34,660 nt of DNA. Source: Rhodoluna sp. (GTDB taxonomy: Bacteria; Actinomycetota; Actinomycetes; Actinomycetales; Microbacteriaceae). Under the pieces are notes generated by a model. That model was given only the letters and a program-made list of their open reading frames with translations, searched no databases and was not told the DNA's origin. Of the stretch, positions 9,195-17,096 are shown one piece after another. Numbering within the stretch: the first letter of the stretch is position 1; every line of letters begins with the position of its first letter. The translations under genes were made by a program, and so were the position numbers. Location: positions 1 to 34,660 of the forward strand of contig JAHEGM010000002.1 of the NCBI GenBank assembly GCA_024645105.1, written 5' to 3'.

Positions 9195-9560
9195 TTGAAG
9201 CCGAGGCAGATAATTATTTCCCTCGTTGCTGGTTTATTTTCTCTAGCGATTGGCCTGATGATGCTTGAGAGTAAGCCGGCCGCATCTCAAGATGCAATCG
9301 GCTCCGATGTAGTTGCGGTTCAAAAAACTGATGCTGAATGTAGAAAGTACTTGGGCGACCCAAATCTTTTGATTTCAAATAGTCTCGAATTCACCGATGT
9401 TCCCGGCCTGCGAGCCACCTTTTCCAGCGAACTGATTTATGGCGGAGTTAGGTCCAGAGACGTTGAAATGACCTGTGCTGAGAAGTCAAAGGCCTATCGT
9501 CTAGTTGAGGTTCTTGTGGACGGAAACTGGCAGTTAAAAAAATTTGCTCCAACTAGATAA
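9195..9560 (+). CDS. Small membrane-anchored or secreted protein, unknown function
   Basis: Not recognised. With a TTG start at 9195, preceded by AGGA 7 nt upstream, the product has 121 residues. It has a basic N-terminus (MKPRQ) and one hydrophobic helix (about residues 6-25) ending near AASQ, which could be a signal-peptide cleavage site or an anchor. The remaining 85 or so residues are extracytoplasmic by this model. They contain two cysteines (AECRKY and MTCAEK) that could form a disulfide, and an FTDVPGLRATF stretch. Alternative starts are GTG 9132 (142 residues) and GTG 8946 (204 residues). The stop codon sits in the loop of the terminator. It is convergent with sucB. The reading frame is believable but the start and function are uncertain. 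Confidence 0.55.
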   Translation: MKPRQIIISLVAGLFSLAIGLMMLESKPAASQDAIGSDVVAVQKTDAECRKYLGDPNLLISNSLEFTDVPGLRATFSSELIYGGVRSRDVEMTCAEKSKAYRLVEVLVDGNWQLKKFAPTR

Positions 9561-9574
9561 CTAGTTGGAGCAAA
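9543..9574. terminator. Bidirectional terminator between the orphan gene and sucB
   Basis: TTTGCTCCAACTAG and CTAGTTGGAGCAAA form a perfect 14-bp stem around ATAA. The A tract just left of the stem becomes a long T tract on the minus strand, so this is a strong terminator for the lpd-sucB transcript. The left arm lies inside the coding region of the orphan gene. Confidence 0.88.
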
Positions 9575-9587
9575 TAAATTTTAGAAA

Positions 9588-10961
9588 TTAGATTCCAAGT
9601 ACTGAATCAAAGTTGGCTTCTTCAAGACGTGCCTTAACATCTACCAAGAAACGGCTTGCGTCTGCGCCGTCTACTAGGCGGTGATCGTAAGACAGTGCTA
9701 GGTAAACCATGCTGCGAATTGAAATTGAGTCTTGACCATTTGAATCGGTGACTACAACCGGGCGCTTGCTCACAACACCGGTACCAAGAATCGCAACCTG
9801 AGGAAGGAACACAACTGGCGTGTCAAATAGAGCACCTCGTGAACCTGTGTTGGTCAGTGTGAATGTGCCACCACCCAGCTCATCTGGTTTTAGCTGGTTG
9901 TTTCTTGTGCGCGCAGCAAGGTCTGCAATCTGCTGAGCAATCTGCGCGATGTTTAGGGTTGATGCATCGCGAATAACTGGAGTCAGTAGACCCTTTTCAG
10001 TGTCCACAGCAAAAGAGATGTTCTCGGTTCCGTGATAGACGATGTTTTCACCATCGATGGTTGCGTTCAGCTTTGGGTGCACTCGCAAGGCCTCGGCTGC
10101 GGCCAGGGCAAAGAATGGCATGAAGTTCAACTTGCCGCCTGTCGCCGCAACAAATTGTGGCTGCACGCGAGCGCGCATGTTTGCAATCTTGGTTACATCA
10201 ACCTCAACAACTGTTGTCAGCTGAGCGGTTGAAACCATCGATGCAACTGCACGTTCTGCAAGAACCTTGCGAAGTCTTGACATTGGCTCTGTGGTTCCGC
10301 GCAGTGGCGAAGCGGCACCCGGTACGTAAGGTGCGCTAGGAACTGCGGCTGCGGCAGGCGTTGCAACTGGTGCAGAAGCTGCATAAGTTGGAGCAGCCGG
10401 AGCAGATGTTGAGGCAAGAACATCTTCTTTGCGAATGCGGCCACCAACACCAGTGCCAGCGATCTTAGAAAGGTCAATACCAATTTCAGATGCAAGCTTG
10501 CGAACCAATGGGGTGACGTATCCGGCGTCAACAGACGAGCCTGTTGGTGCTGCAACCGGTGGGGCCACAGGAGCGACTGGTGCCGCAACTGGTGGAGCTA
10601 CCGGAGCTGCGACTGGAGCCGCAACAGGTGCAGCTGCTGCTACCGGGGCTAGGGCTTCAACTGGTGCCGGCGCAGCAACAGGAGTTTCGGCCACCGGTGT
10701 CGCTGCAGGAGCTGCTGCTCCTGAGCCACTGCCGATAACAACAAGCACGGCGCCAACCTGAACTGTCTCATCTTCTTGAACCAGAATCTGCTCAATTACG
10801 CCAGCAACAGGTGAAGGAATTTCTGTATCAACCTTGTCTGTTGAAACTTCAACCAGTGGCTCGTCTACTGCAACGGTGTCGCCAACCTTCTTCAACCATC
10901 GTGTGACGGTGCCTTCGGTAACACTCTCACCAAGTGCTGGAAGAACTACTTGTTCGCTCAT
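9588..10961 (-). CDS. sucB: Dihydrolipoamide acyltransferase, E2 of 2-oxo acid dehydrogenase
   Basis: E2 carries acyl groups on a swinging lipoyl arm and transfers them to CoA. In actinobacteria this SucB/DlaT-type protein serves pyruvate dehydrogenase and is linked to the oxoglutarate complex. Domains in order: one lipoyl domain (1-77) with lipoyl lysine K43 in STDKVD; an Ala-Pro-Val linker (about 80-145); the peripheral subunit-binding domain (TPLVRKLASEIG to GRIRKEDVL); and the catalytic acyltransferase domain ending with the active-site motif DHRLVDGAD. Many actinobacterial homologues have two or three lipoyl domains; this has one, hence only 457 residues. The ATG has a clear AGGAG upstream. 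It lies 30 bp downstream of lpd in the same direction. Confidence 0.93.
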   Translation of the reverse strand: MSEQVVLPALGESVTEGTVTRWLKKVGDTVAVDEPLVEVSTDKVDTEIPSPVAGVIEQILVQEDETVQVGAVLVVIGSGSGAAAPAATPVAETPVAAPAPVEALAPVAAAAPVAAPVAAPVAPPVAAPVAPVAPPVAAPTGSSVDAGYVTPLVRKLASEIGIDLSKIAGTGVGGRIRKEDVLASTSAPAAPTYAASAPVATPAAAAVPSAPYVPGAASPLRGTTEPMSRLRKVLAERAVASMVSTAQLTTVVEVDVTKIANMRARVQPQFVAATGGKLNFMPFFALAAAEALRVHPKLNATIDGENIVYHGTENISFAVDTEKGLLTPVIRDASTLNIAQIAQQIADLAARTRNNQLKPDELGGGTFTLTNTGSRGALFDTPVVFLPQVAILGTGVVSKRPVVVTDSNGQDSISIRSMVYLALSYDHRLVDGADASRFLVDVKARLEEANFDSVLGI

Positions 10962-10991
10962 TTACTTTTGCTCCTGTTTGGATTTGAAAAA

Positions 10992-12368
10992 TTATGCGTG
11001 TGCGTGAAGTGGCTTACCAGCGAGCGCTAGGTGTGCCTCGCCGATAGCTTCGTTCATGGTTGGGTGTGCGTGAACCAATGTTGCAACGTCCTCTGGGTAC
11101 GCTTCCCAGTTAACAATTAGTTGTGCCTCACCGATCTGCTCGCCAACGCGAGAACCAATCATGTGAACACCGATAACTGGACCATTGTTCTTGCGAATCA
11201 ACTTAATGAAACCAGCAGTGCCGAGGATCTGGCTCTTTCCGTTTCCACCCAAGTTATACTCATAGGTTGAAATGTTTCCAGCGCCGTAAGTCTCAATTGC
11301 TTTGGCTTCTGATAGTCCAACAGATGCAACCTCAGGCTCACAGTAAGTCACCTTTGGGATTCCTGTTTCGTCGATGAATGCAGGGTTTAGTCCTGCGATT
11401 TCTTCGGCAATAAAGATGCCCTGCTGGAATCCGCGGTGAGCAAGCTGCAAACCTGGAACGATGTCACCGGCTGCGTAGACATTTGGCAAGTTTGTTTGTA
11501 GACGGTCGTTGGTTAGAACGTATCCGCGATCCATTGCAACGCCCTGCTCGTCGTATCCGAGACCTGCTGTGTTTGGGCCACGGCCTACTGCAACAAGCAA
11601 AAGATCTGCTTCGAGCTGCTCGCCGCTTTCAAGGCTGACAACAACACCGGTTTCGCTTTGGGTTACTCCTGAGAAACGAACACCAAGTTTGAAGTCAATG
11701 CCGCGCTTACGGAAGGCACGCTCTAGGCCCTTACTCACAGCTTCGTCTTCGTTTGGAACTAGGTGAGGCAAGCCTTCAACGATGGTCACATCGGTGCCAA
11801 ATGACTTCCAGATTGAAGCAAACTCAACACCAATAACTCCGCCACCAAGAACGATTGCCTTCTTAGGCACAAAGTTCAACTGAAGTGCGTGCTCAGAAGT
11901 AATTACGCGCCCACCGATCTCAAGACCAGGAAGTGTGCGGCTGAATGATCCCGAAGCAAGCACAACATTTTCACCGGTGTAGTAGTCGCCGCCAACTTGA
12001 ATGGTTCGTGGGCCAGCCATGCGGCCCTCGCCGGCAACTACAGTGATGTTCTTTGAACCCACTAGTCCGGTTAGTCCCTTGAAAAGACGATCAACGATTG
12101 AGTCTCTGTAGGAGTTCACGGCAGGCATGTCAATCGCTCCGAATGTTGCTTGCACGCCGTAGTGGCCTGCGTCGCGAACATTATCGGCAATTTCGGCTGA
12201 GTGAAGTAGCGCCTTGGTAGGAATACAGCCGCGGTGCAAGCAAGTTCCACCCAACTTATCCTTTTCAATCAAAGCAACAGATTTTCCAAGTTGAGCCGAA
12301 CGAAGAGCAGCTGCATAGCCACCACTTCCGCCACCCAGAATTACAACGTCAAAGTTGTGGTCAGCCAA
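10992..12368 (-). CDS. lpdA: Dihydrolipoyl dehydrogenase, E3
   Basis: E3 re-oxidises dihydrolipoyl groups on E2 with FAD and NAD+. The 458-residue flavoprotein has an N-terminal FAD-binding GGGSGG, the redox disulfide C43/C48 in GGTCLHRGCIPTK, an NAD-binding GGGVIGVEFAS, a second FAD motif (YAAGDIV) and the C-terminal HAHPTMNEA, which supplies the catalytic His-Glu pair. The start codon is TTG, supported by TTAGGAG about 7 nt upstream. It is co-directional with sucB (30 bp gap) and lies 58 bp downstream of pepA. All catalytic residues are intact. Confidence 0.96.
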   Translation of the reverse strand: MADHNFDVVILGGGSGGYAAALRSAQLGKSVALIEKDKLGGTCLHRGCIPTKALLHSAEIADNVRDAGHYGVQATFGAIDMPAVNSYRDSIVDRLFKGLTGLVGSKNITVVAGEGRMAGPRTIQVGGDYYTGENVVLASGSFSRTLPGLEIGGRVITSEHALQLNFVPKKAIVLGGGVIGVEFASIWKSFGTDVTIVEGLPHLVPNEDEAVSKGLERAFRKRGIDFKLGVRFSGVTQSETGVVVSLESGEQLEADLLLVAVGRGPNTAGLGYDEQGVAMDRGYVLTNDRLQTNLPNVYAAGDIVPGLQLAHRGFQQGIFIAEEIAGLNPAFIDETGIPKVTYCEPEVASVGLSEAKAIETYGAGNISTYEYNLGGNGKSQILGTAGFIKLIRKNNGPVIGVHMIGSRVGEQIGEAQLIVNWEAYPEDVATLVHAHPTMNEAIGEAHLALAGKPLHAHA

Positions 12369-12426
12369 TTAATTTCTCCTAAAAAGAGGTTCGTCAATAC
12401 CTTCAAACTTTACTACTGAATAGTGC

Positions 12427-13896
12427 TTATTTATTGCCCGATAGACCCTCTGCAACAGCAACAAGGGTTCTCAGTATTACCCCAGTGCCCCCTTTAGGTG
12501 TGTAGCCATAGGCCGCACCACTGTTATCGGCCGGTCCGGCGATGTCCAAGTGGGCCCAATCAATCTCGGCAGGCACGAATTCGCGCAGGAAGTGCCCTCC
12601 AATCAACATGCCACCGGCACGATTGCCAATCTTCACATTTGCAATATCTGCCACATCAGAGTTCAAAAGTGAGCGCAGTTCAGCAGGCAAAGGCATGTGC
12701 CACACCAACTCACCAGCTTTAGCGGCAGCCGTTTCAACGGTCTTAATGGCTTTTTCTGCACCCATCAAGCCGGCGTAGCGATTGCCGAGGGCAATAGTCG
12801 CAGCCCCGGTCAGGGTCGCAATGTCAATAATTAGGTCGGGCTTGGTTTCCACGGCGGCTGAAAGCCCATCGGCAAGCACCAGGCGGCCTTCTGCATCGGT
12901 GTTAAGTACCTCAACGCTCTTGCCGTTTCTAATCTTGATGACATCATCTGGTCGCTGAGCGGTGCTAGATGGCATGTTTTCTGCCAGGCATAGCCACGCG
13001 CTTACCTGAACAGGCAACCCCAAACGCGCAATCGCCACAATGGCCTGATAAGAGGTAGCGGCGCCAGTCATGTCGTACTTCATACCAACCATTGATTCGG
13101 CCGGTTTCAGGCTGAGGCCCCCGGTATCAAAGGTGATTCCCTTACCAACCAGCGCTAAGTGCTTTTTCGCGCCCTTTGGCTTGTACTCGATCTTCACTAA
13201 ACGAGGTGGACGGCTAGAACCCATACCAACCGCAAGAATGCCGCCAAAGCCATCCTTGGCAAGGGCTTTTTCGTCCCAAACCTGAATTTTTAAGCCAAGG
13301 CCTTTTGTTCCAGTTTGAACTGCCTTAACCATGCTCGCCGGATACATCTCATTTGGGGGAGTGTTCACTAGGTCTCGAGTTACGTGGACGGCTTCGCTAA
13401 GAACCTGAAGTTGAGTGAGCTCTGAGTTTGAGATTTTTGAGTCCGAAACTAGGGTTACCTTTTTTAGAAGAGCGGGCTTAATCGATGCCTTGCTCTTTCG
13501 GCCGTTGTACTCATAAAAACCAAGGTGCAAGCCTTCAATCAACGCAAGTGAGTTGCCTTTGTTTAGCGCGCCCAGATCTACAACCACCTCAGTGAAAGCT
13601 CGCAAATTGCGCGAAATAGCTCCACCAAGATTGCGTAGAGTATTCGCGTCAAATTTCTCTGACCCCAGACCAAGTAGCGCAAACACGGCGCCATTTGGTG
13701 CGGCTACTTTGGTAATAGATTCGCTCGCTGCTGATGCGCCCAACTGTTCCAGGTCGTGCTTGGCGAGACTTGAAGTGTCTGAATCTGACTTTGTCAGTTG
13801 CAACTTCTTAGATTGTTCTTTGACGCCAACCACATAGGCTGTGTCTTTTTTGAATACTGGGGATTTGCTGGCAATAGTGATCTTTAGTGAGCTCAT
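12427..13896 (-). CDS. pepA: Leucyl aminopeptidase, M17 family
   Basis: A cytosolic di-metal aminopeptidase that removes N-terminal residues from peptides; the family sometimes also binds DNA. The 489-residue protein has a variable N-terminal macro-like domain and a C-terminal catalytic domain. The metal-binding motifs are intact: GKGITFDTGG, MKYDMTGA and the signature NTDAEGRLVLADG. It is divergent from the PAC2-family gene across a 36-bp spacer. The ATG is exactly 6 nt behind TAGCAT on the minus strand, with no Shine-Dalgarno, indicating leaderless translation. Confidence 0.95.
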   Translation of the reverse strand: MSSLKITIASKSPVFKKDTAYVVGVKEQSKKLQLTKSDSDTSSLAKHDLEQLGASAASESITKVAAPNGAVFALLGLGSEKFDANTLRNLGGAISRNLRAFTEVVVDLGALNKGNSLALIEGLHLGFYEYNGRKSKASIKPALLKKVTLVSDSKISNSELTQLQVLSEAVHVTRDLVNTPPNEMYPASMVKAVQTGTKGLGLKIQVWDEKALAKDGFGGILAVGMGSSRPPRLVKIEYKPKGAKKHLALVGKGITFDTGGLSLKPAESMVGMKYDMTGAATSYQAIVAIARLGLPVQVSAWLCLAENMPSSTAQRPDDVIKIRNGKSVEVLNTDAEGRLVLADGLSAAVETKPDLIIDIATLTGAATIALGNRYAGLMGAEKAIKTVETAAAKAGELVWHMPLPAELRSLLNSDVADIANVKIGNRAGGMLIGGHFLREFVPAEIDWAHLDIAGPADNSGAAYGYTPKGGTGVILRTLVAVAEGLSGNK

Positions 13897-13902
13897 GTTT
13901 CT

Positions 13903-13908
13903 ATGCTA
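13903..13908 (-). promoter_or_regulatory. -10 box for leaderless pepA
   Basis: TAGCAT on the minus strand followed by agaaac and the pepA ATG, with 6-nt spacing. It faces the PAC2-gene -10 box 12 bp away in the same 36-bp spacer. Confidence 0.6.
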
Positions 13909-13920
13909 AACCCGTCAAGT

Positions 13921-13926
13921 TAGGAT
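13921..13926 (+). promoter_or_regulatory. -10 box for leaderless PAC2-family gene
   Basis: TAGGAT, then aaaacc, then ATG: exactly 6 nt and no Shine-Dalgarno. The promoter is divergent from that of pepA, so the two polymerase footprints would overlap. Confidence 0.6.
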
Positions 13927-13932
13927 AAAACC

Positions 13933-14847
13933 ATGACCCACTCAAGACAACTCTTTGAATTCAAAGAAGAATTTGCTGACGTGCCAAAGGGTCTTCATCT
14001 CATCGCGGGTCTCACCGGTTTCACAGATGCCGGCTCCACCTTGAACCTTGTCGCTGATCATATTTTTGCCAACCTGAGCACTCAGCTTGTAGTTCAGTTC
14101 AAGAATGACGAGCTTTTGGATTACCGCTCACGCCGACCGGTCATGTTCTTTGAACGAGACCACATCGAGCACTATGAGCCGGCAGTACTTGGAATTTACC
14201 TAGTTCACGATGAGGCTAATCAACCATTCCTTTATCTGCACGGATATGAACCCGATTTCAAGTGGGAGGCCTTTGCTGAGGCAGTGGTTGACCTTGTGCG
14301 TGGTCTAGAGGTAGAAGACTTCACCTGGGTGCACTCAATTCCATTCCCAATTCCGCATACTCGTGCCGTAGGGGTGACCGTTTCCGGAAATCGTCTTGAC
14401 ATCATTGACGCGGTTTCCGAGTGGAAACCGCAGACTCAGGTGCCAGGCAATGTTCTTCACTTGCTCGAGTACAGACTTAGCGAGATCTCTCTTCCGACCG
14501 TGGGTTACGTGATGTTGGTTCCGCACTACCTCAGCGAGAGTGAGTACCCGCAGTCTGCTTTGGTTGCTTTCGAGCACATTTCTTCGGCCACCGGTTTAGT
14601 TTTTCCGACTGACGCGATAAGGGAAGACAGCGTTGAATTTTTTGCCAAGCTAAAAACTCAGCTTGATAAGAACGAAGATTTGCAGAAGCTAGTGAAGAAC
14701 CTAGAGCAAGGCTACGCATCAGAGAACATCGGCCCTAACCGAGCGCCAATCGAAAAGCCAATTGCAAAGATGCCAACGGCAGAAGAGATTGCAGCAGAGC
14801 TTGAAGATTACCTAGCCATCCGTCGCCGAAACTCAATGGACGAATAA
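13933..14847 (+). CDS. PAC2-family protein (proteasome assembly chaperone 2-like)
   Basis: A 304-residue cytoplasmic protein of the PAC2 family, named after eukaryotic proteasome assembly chaperone 2 and common in actinobacteria and archaea. Supporting features are the N-terminal HLIAGLTGFTDAG, the YRSRRPVMFF-like segment, and the IPFPIPHTRAVGVTVSG stretch, followed by a helical, acidic C-terminus (EEIAAELEDYLAIRRR). The molecular function is not known. Actinobacterial members may relate to the proteasome, but no proteasome genes lie in this window. It is convergent with the SDR gene, the stops being 2 bp apart. Confidence 0.82.
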   Translation: MTHSRQLFEFKEEFADVPKGLHLIAGLTGFTDAGSTLNLVADHIFANLSTQLVVQFKNDELLDYRSRRPVMFFERDHIEHYEPAVLGIYLVHDEANQPFLYLHGYEPDFKWEAFAEAVVDLVRGLEVEDFTWVHSIPFPIPHTRAVGVTVSGNRLDIIDAVSEWKPQTQVPGNVLHLLEYRLSEISLPTVGYVMLVPHYLSESEYPQSALVAFEHISSATGLVFPTDAIREDSVEFFAKLKTQLDKNEDLQKLVKNLEQGYASENIGPNRAPIEKPIAKMPTAEEIAAELEDYLAIRRRNSMDE

Positions 14848-14849
14848 AC

Positions 14850-15659
14850 CTAAAAGGTAAATTTTCTTCCGGTGAGCGTTTCGCTTTTTTTCCAAAAATT
14901 TTCCAATTCTTGGCCTGATGGTAGTTGTGGTCTTGCCTCGGAAGTTTTTCCCCACAGTGCAAAAATTTTAGGAACCAGATACTGGCCGTTACCGGCAAGG
15001 CAGGCGTCGAAAATCGGCTGCGAACCCGCTTTTGCAGATTGAGCGAACAGGTATTCTGCGAGCCTGATTTTCCAGTTGCCGTATGCATCAGCCCTAGCAA
15101 AGCCTGGGTGGGCAGCATTAGCTGATCTCTTAGAGCCTGCAACTTTCTCTGAAAGCATCAATGCGAAAACAAGATTCATAAGTTTTGAGTCTGCGTATTG
15201 AGCGCTTGCATTGATTTCATTTGGTTCAAGATTAAGGCTTCCCTGCCTGGCAACAATCGATGAGACTGAAACCACTTTTGCATCGCTAGCCGCTGAGGGC
15301 CAAAGATCGGCAGTCAGGGCAAAGTGCCCCAGGTGGTTCACACCAATGTGCCATTCAAAACCTTGCTTGGTTAGCTTATGAGGTCGCTCAATTTTTGCAC
15401 CGGCGTTGTTCACTAATAGGTTCCAGCTTGAGTTCTGTTGCTTTGCAAAACTTGAAACGGAATCTAGGTCAGAAAGATCCAGTTGCCCAACCTCAATTTT
15501 TCTTGAAGGGTTAAGTTGCACAATCTCTTTCGCGGCGGCTTCACCGCTTGATTGATTGCGACAGGCAATCACTAGGTCAAAGCCTTCTTTTGCGAGGCGA
15601 AGCGCAGTTTGTTTACCCAGGCCGGTATTACCGCCGGTAACAATCGCTAGCTTTTGCAT
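14850..15659 (-). CDS. Short-chain dehydrogenase/reductase
   Basis: A 269-residue NAD(P)-dependent oxidoreductase with a Rossmann fold. The cofactor motif is TGGNTGLGKQTA at residues 8-19, the NNAG motif is present (LLVNNAGAK) and the catalytic YxxxK is YADSK. The layout resembles retinol-dehydrogenase-like SDRs, but the substrate cannot be inferred. It is divergent from the MFS transporter over a 33-bp spacer. Its ATG is exactly 6 nt behind TAGTCT on the minus strand, without a Shine-Dalgarno. Confidence 0.88.
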   Translation of the reverse strand: MQKLAIVTGGNTGLGKQTALRLAKEGFDLVIACRNQSSGEAAAKEIVQLNPSRKIEVGQLDLSDLDSVSSFAKQQNSSWNLLVNNAGAKIERPHKLTKQGFEWHIGVNHLGHFALTADLWPSAASDAKVVSVSSIVARQGSLNLEPNEINASAQYADSKLMNLVFALMLSEKVAGSKRSANAAHPGFARADAYGNWKIRLAEYLFAQSAKAGSQPIFDACLAGNGQYLVPKIFALWGKTSEARPQLPSGQELENFWKKSETLTGRKFTF

Positions 15660-15665
15660 ACATGC

Positions 15666-15671
15666 AGACTA
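15666..15671 (-). promoter_or_regulatory. -10 box for leaderless SDR gene
   Basis: TAGTCT on the minus strand, followed by gcatgt and the ATG at 15659. It shares the 33-bp divergent spacer with the putative MFS promoter. Confidence 0.55.
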
Positions 15672-15680
15672 ATCGTTTGC

Positions 15681-15686
15681 CAGAAT
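15681..15686 (+). promoter_or_regulatory. Possible extended -10 for the MFS gene
   Basis: CAGAAT lies 6 nt before the GTG at 15693. The first base departs from TANNNT, but TGC directly precedes it, as in an extended -10 element. Confidence 0.35.
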
Positions 15687-15692
15687 GAACCA

Positions 15693-17021
15693 GTGAAGAA
15701 AACTAACGCCTTCTGGGTGCTTGCCGCAGGTTCTGTCTCATACCTGATGGCTGTGACCAATCGCAGCAGCATGGGCGTTGCTTCACTCGAGGCTACCGAG
15801 AGGTTTGAAGTTGCTGCAACAGCGCTGTCGACTCTTGCGGTGGCGCAACTCATTGTTTACGCAGCGATGCAGATACCAGTAGGAATTCTTTTAGACAGAT
15901 TCGGCGCACGTGCCCTGTTAGTTTTTGGTGCTGCTTCAATGAGCGTTGGTCAATTTCTTGTTTCGGTAGCCGATGTTCTTTCGGTAGCCGTTGTAGGCAG
16001 AATGTTCGTTGGTTTTGGTGATGCATTTGTTTTCATTTCAGTAATACGCCTGGTCAATGGCTGGTACGAGGGACCTAAAGCCACTCGAGTGCAGCAGTTG
16101 ACCACAAACATTGGTCAGCTAGGGCAAGCAGTTTCCGCCATTCCGTTTGCTGCACTACTGCATCAGGTTGGCTGGAACTCCACCTTTATGCTCCTTTCCG
16201 GAATATCCTGCGCGATTGTATTTGTTGGACTTGTATTTATTGTGAACGACCGCCCCGGTCATCAAGTAAGTTCAGGTAGTCAAACTTTTAAGCAGGTCTT
16301 GGCTCAATTAGGTGAAAACATTCGGCACCCTGGGGTTCGAATGGCATTCTGGACTCACTTCACACTTCAGTCGGCGCCATCGGTTTTCCTTTTGTTGTGG
16401 GGATATCCGTTTCTGGTTCAGGGCCAAGGTTTCAGCACCCAAGATGCTTCTGTCCTTTTAAGTTGCTTCGTTTTCGTGGGCTTTCTCGTGGGTCCTGTGA
16501 TCAGTTGGTTCTGTGCCAAGTATCCAAAACGCAGATCGTTTTTAGTGCTAATAACAATCTTTGCGATTGCAATTTCCTGGGCGCTGGTGATTGGCATTCC
16601 GGGCAGCGCACCAACTTGGCTAATTGTTGTTTTGTGTCTCGTGCTTGCTACCAGCGGACCAATGTCGATGATTGCCTTTGACTACACCAAGGGGTTCATA
16701 AACAAAAGCCGGCTCGGATCGGCCAGCGGATTCGTAAACATCGGTGGATTCGTAGCAACTTTCAGCATGATGTTTTTTGCCGGTGTGATTCTTGACCTGG
16801 TTCGAGCCAAAAATACTTCGGCCGGGGGATCAGCCGAGCTTTACAGTTTGGCTGGCTTTAAGTGGGCCATGAGCATACAGTTTGTTGCGCTTGTTATTGG
16901 AACCACTATGTTTCTGATCGAGCGAAGGCGAGCAAGGGCGAAACTCTTTCTAGATGAGGGAATAATACTTAGGCCCCTGGGCGTTGTTCTCGTTGAACGA
17001 ATTAGCCGCAAAACGCGATAA
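15693..17021 (+). CDS. MFS transporter
   Basis: A major facilitator superfamily permease with about 12 membrane helices across 442 residues. The inter-helix loop LLDRFGARALL after the second helix is the MFS motif-A region, and the fourth-fifth helix region has GRMFVGFGDAF. The substrate is unknown. I choose GTG 15693 because it starts VKKTNAFWVLAAG, a normal short basic N-terminus, and lies 6 nt behind a -10-like sequence. The frame extends to a TTG at 15654, but that would overlap the divergent SDR gene. It ends 75 bp before rpoD. Confidence 0.85.
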   Translation: MKKTNAFWVLAAGSVSYLMAVTNRSSMGVASLEATERFEVAATALSTLAVAQLIVYAAMQIPVGILLDRFGARALLVFGAASMSVGQFLVSVADVLSVAVVGRMFVGFGDAFVFISVIRLVNGWYEGPKATRVQQLTTNIGQLGQAVSAIPFAALLHQVGWNSTFMLLSGISCAIVFVGLVFIVNDRPGHQVSSGSQTFKQVLAQLGENIRHPGVRMAFWTHFTLQSAPSVFLLLWGYPFLVQGQGFSTQDASVLLSCFVFVGFLVGPVISWFCAKYPKRRSFLVLITIFAIAISWALVIGIPGSAPTWLIVVLCLVLATSGPMSMIAFDYTKGFINKSRLGSASGFVNIGGFVATFSMMFFAGVILDLVRAKNTSAGGSAELYSLAGFKWAMSIQFVALVIGTTMFLIERRRARAKLFLDEGIILRPLGVVLVERISRKTR

Positions 17022-17048
17022 ATGGCCTAAAAGCCTTGGTTTGGCGGC

Positions 17049-17054
17049 TATAAT
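17049..17054 (+). promoter_or_regulatory. Consensus -10 box of rpoD
   Basis: TATAAT, a perfect -10, is placed to start transcription near 17061. The leader of about 36 nt contains GAGGGA (17085-17090), 6 nt before the ATG. No matching -35 was found. Confidence 0.6.
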
Positions 17055-17096
17055 TTTACCAAGACCCAGTCGTCCTTCAGTTTTGAGGGACTTGAC

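Noticed and set aside
10530-10720. DNA repeat in sucB as a possible mobile or satellite element
   Set aside because: It encodes the flexible Ala-Pro-Val linker typical of E2 proteins.
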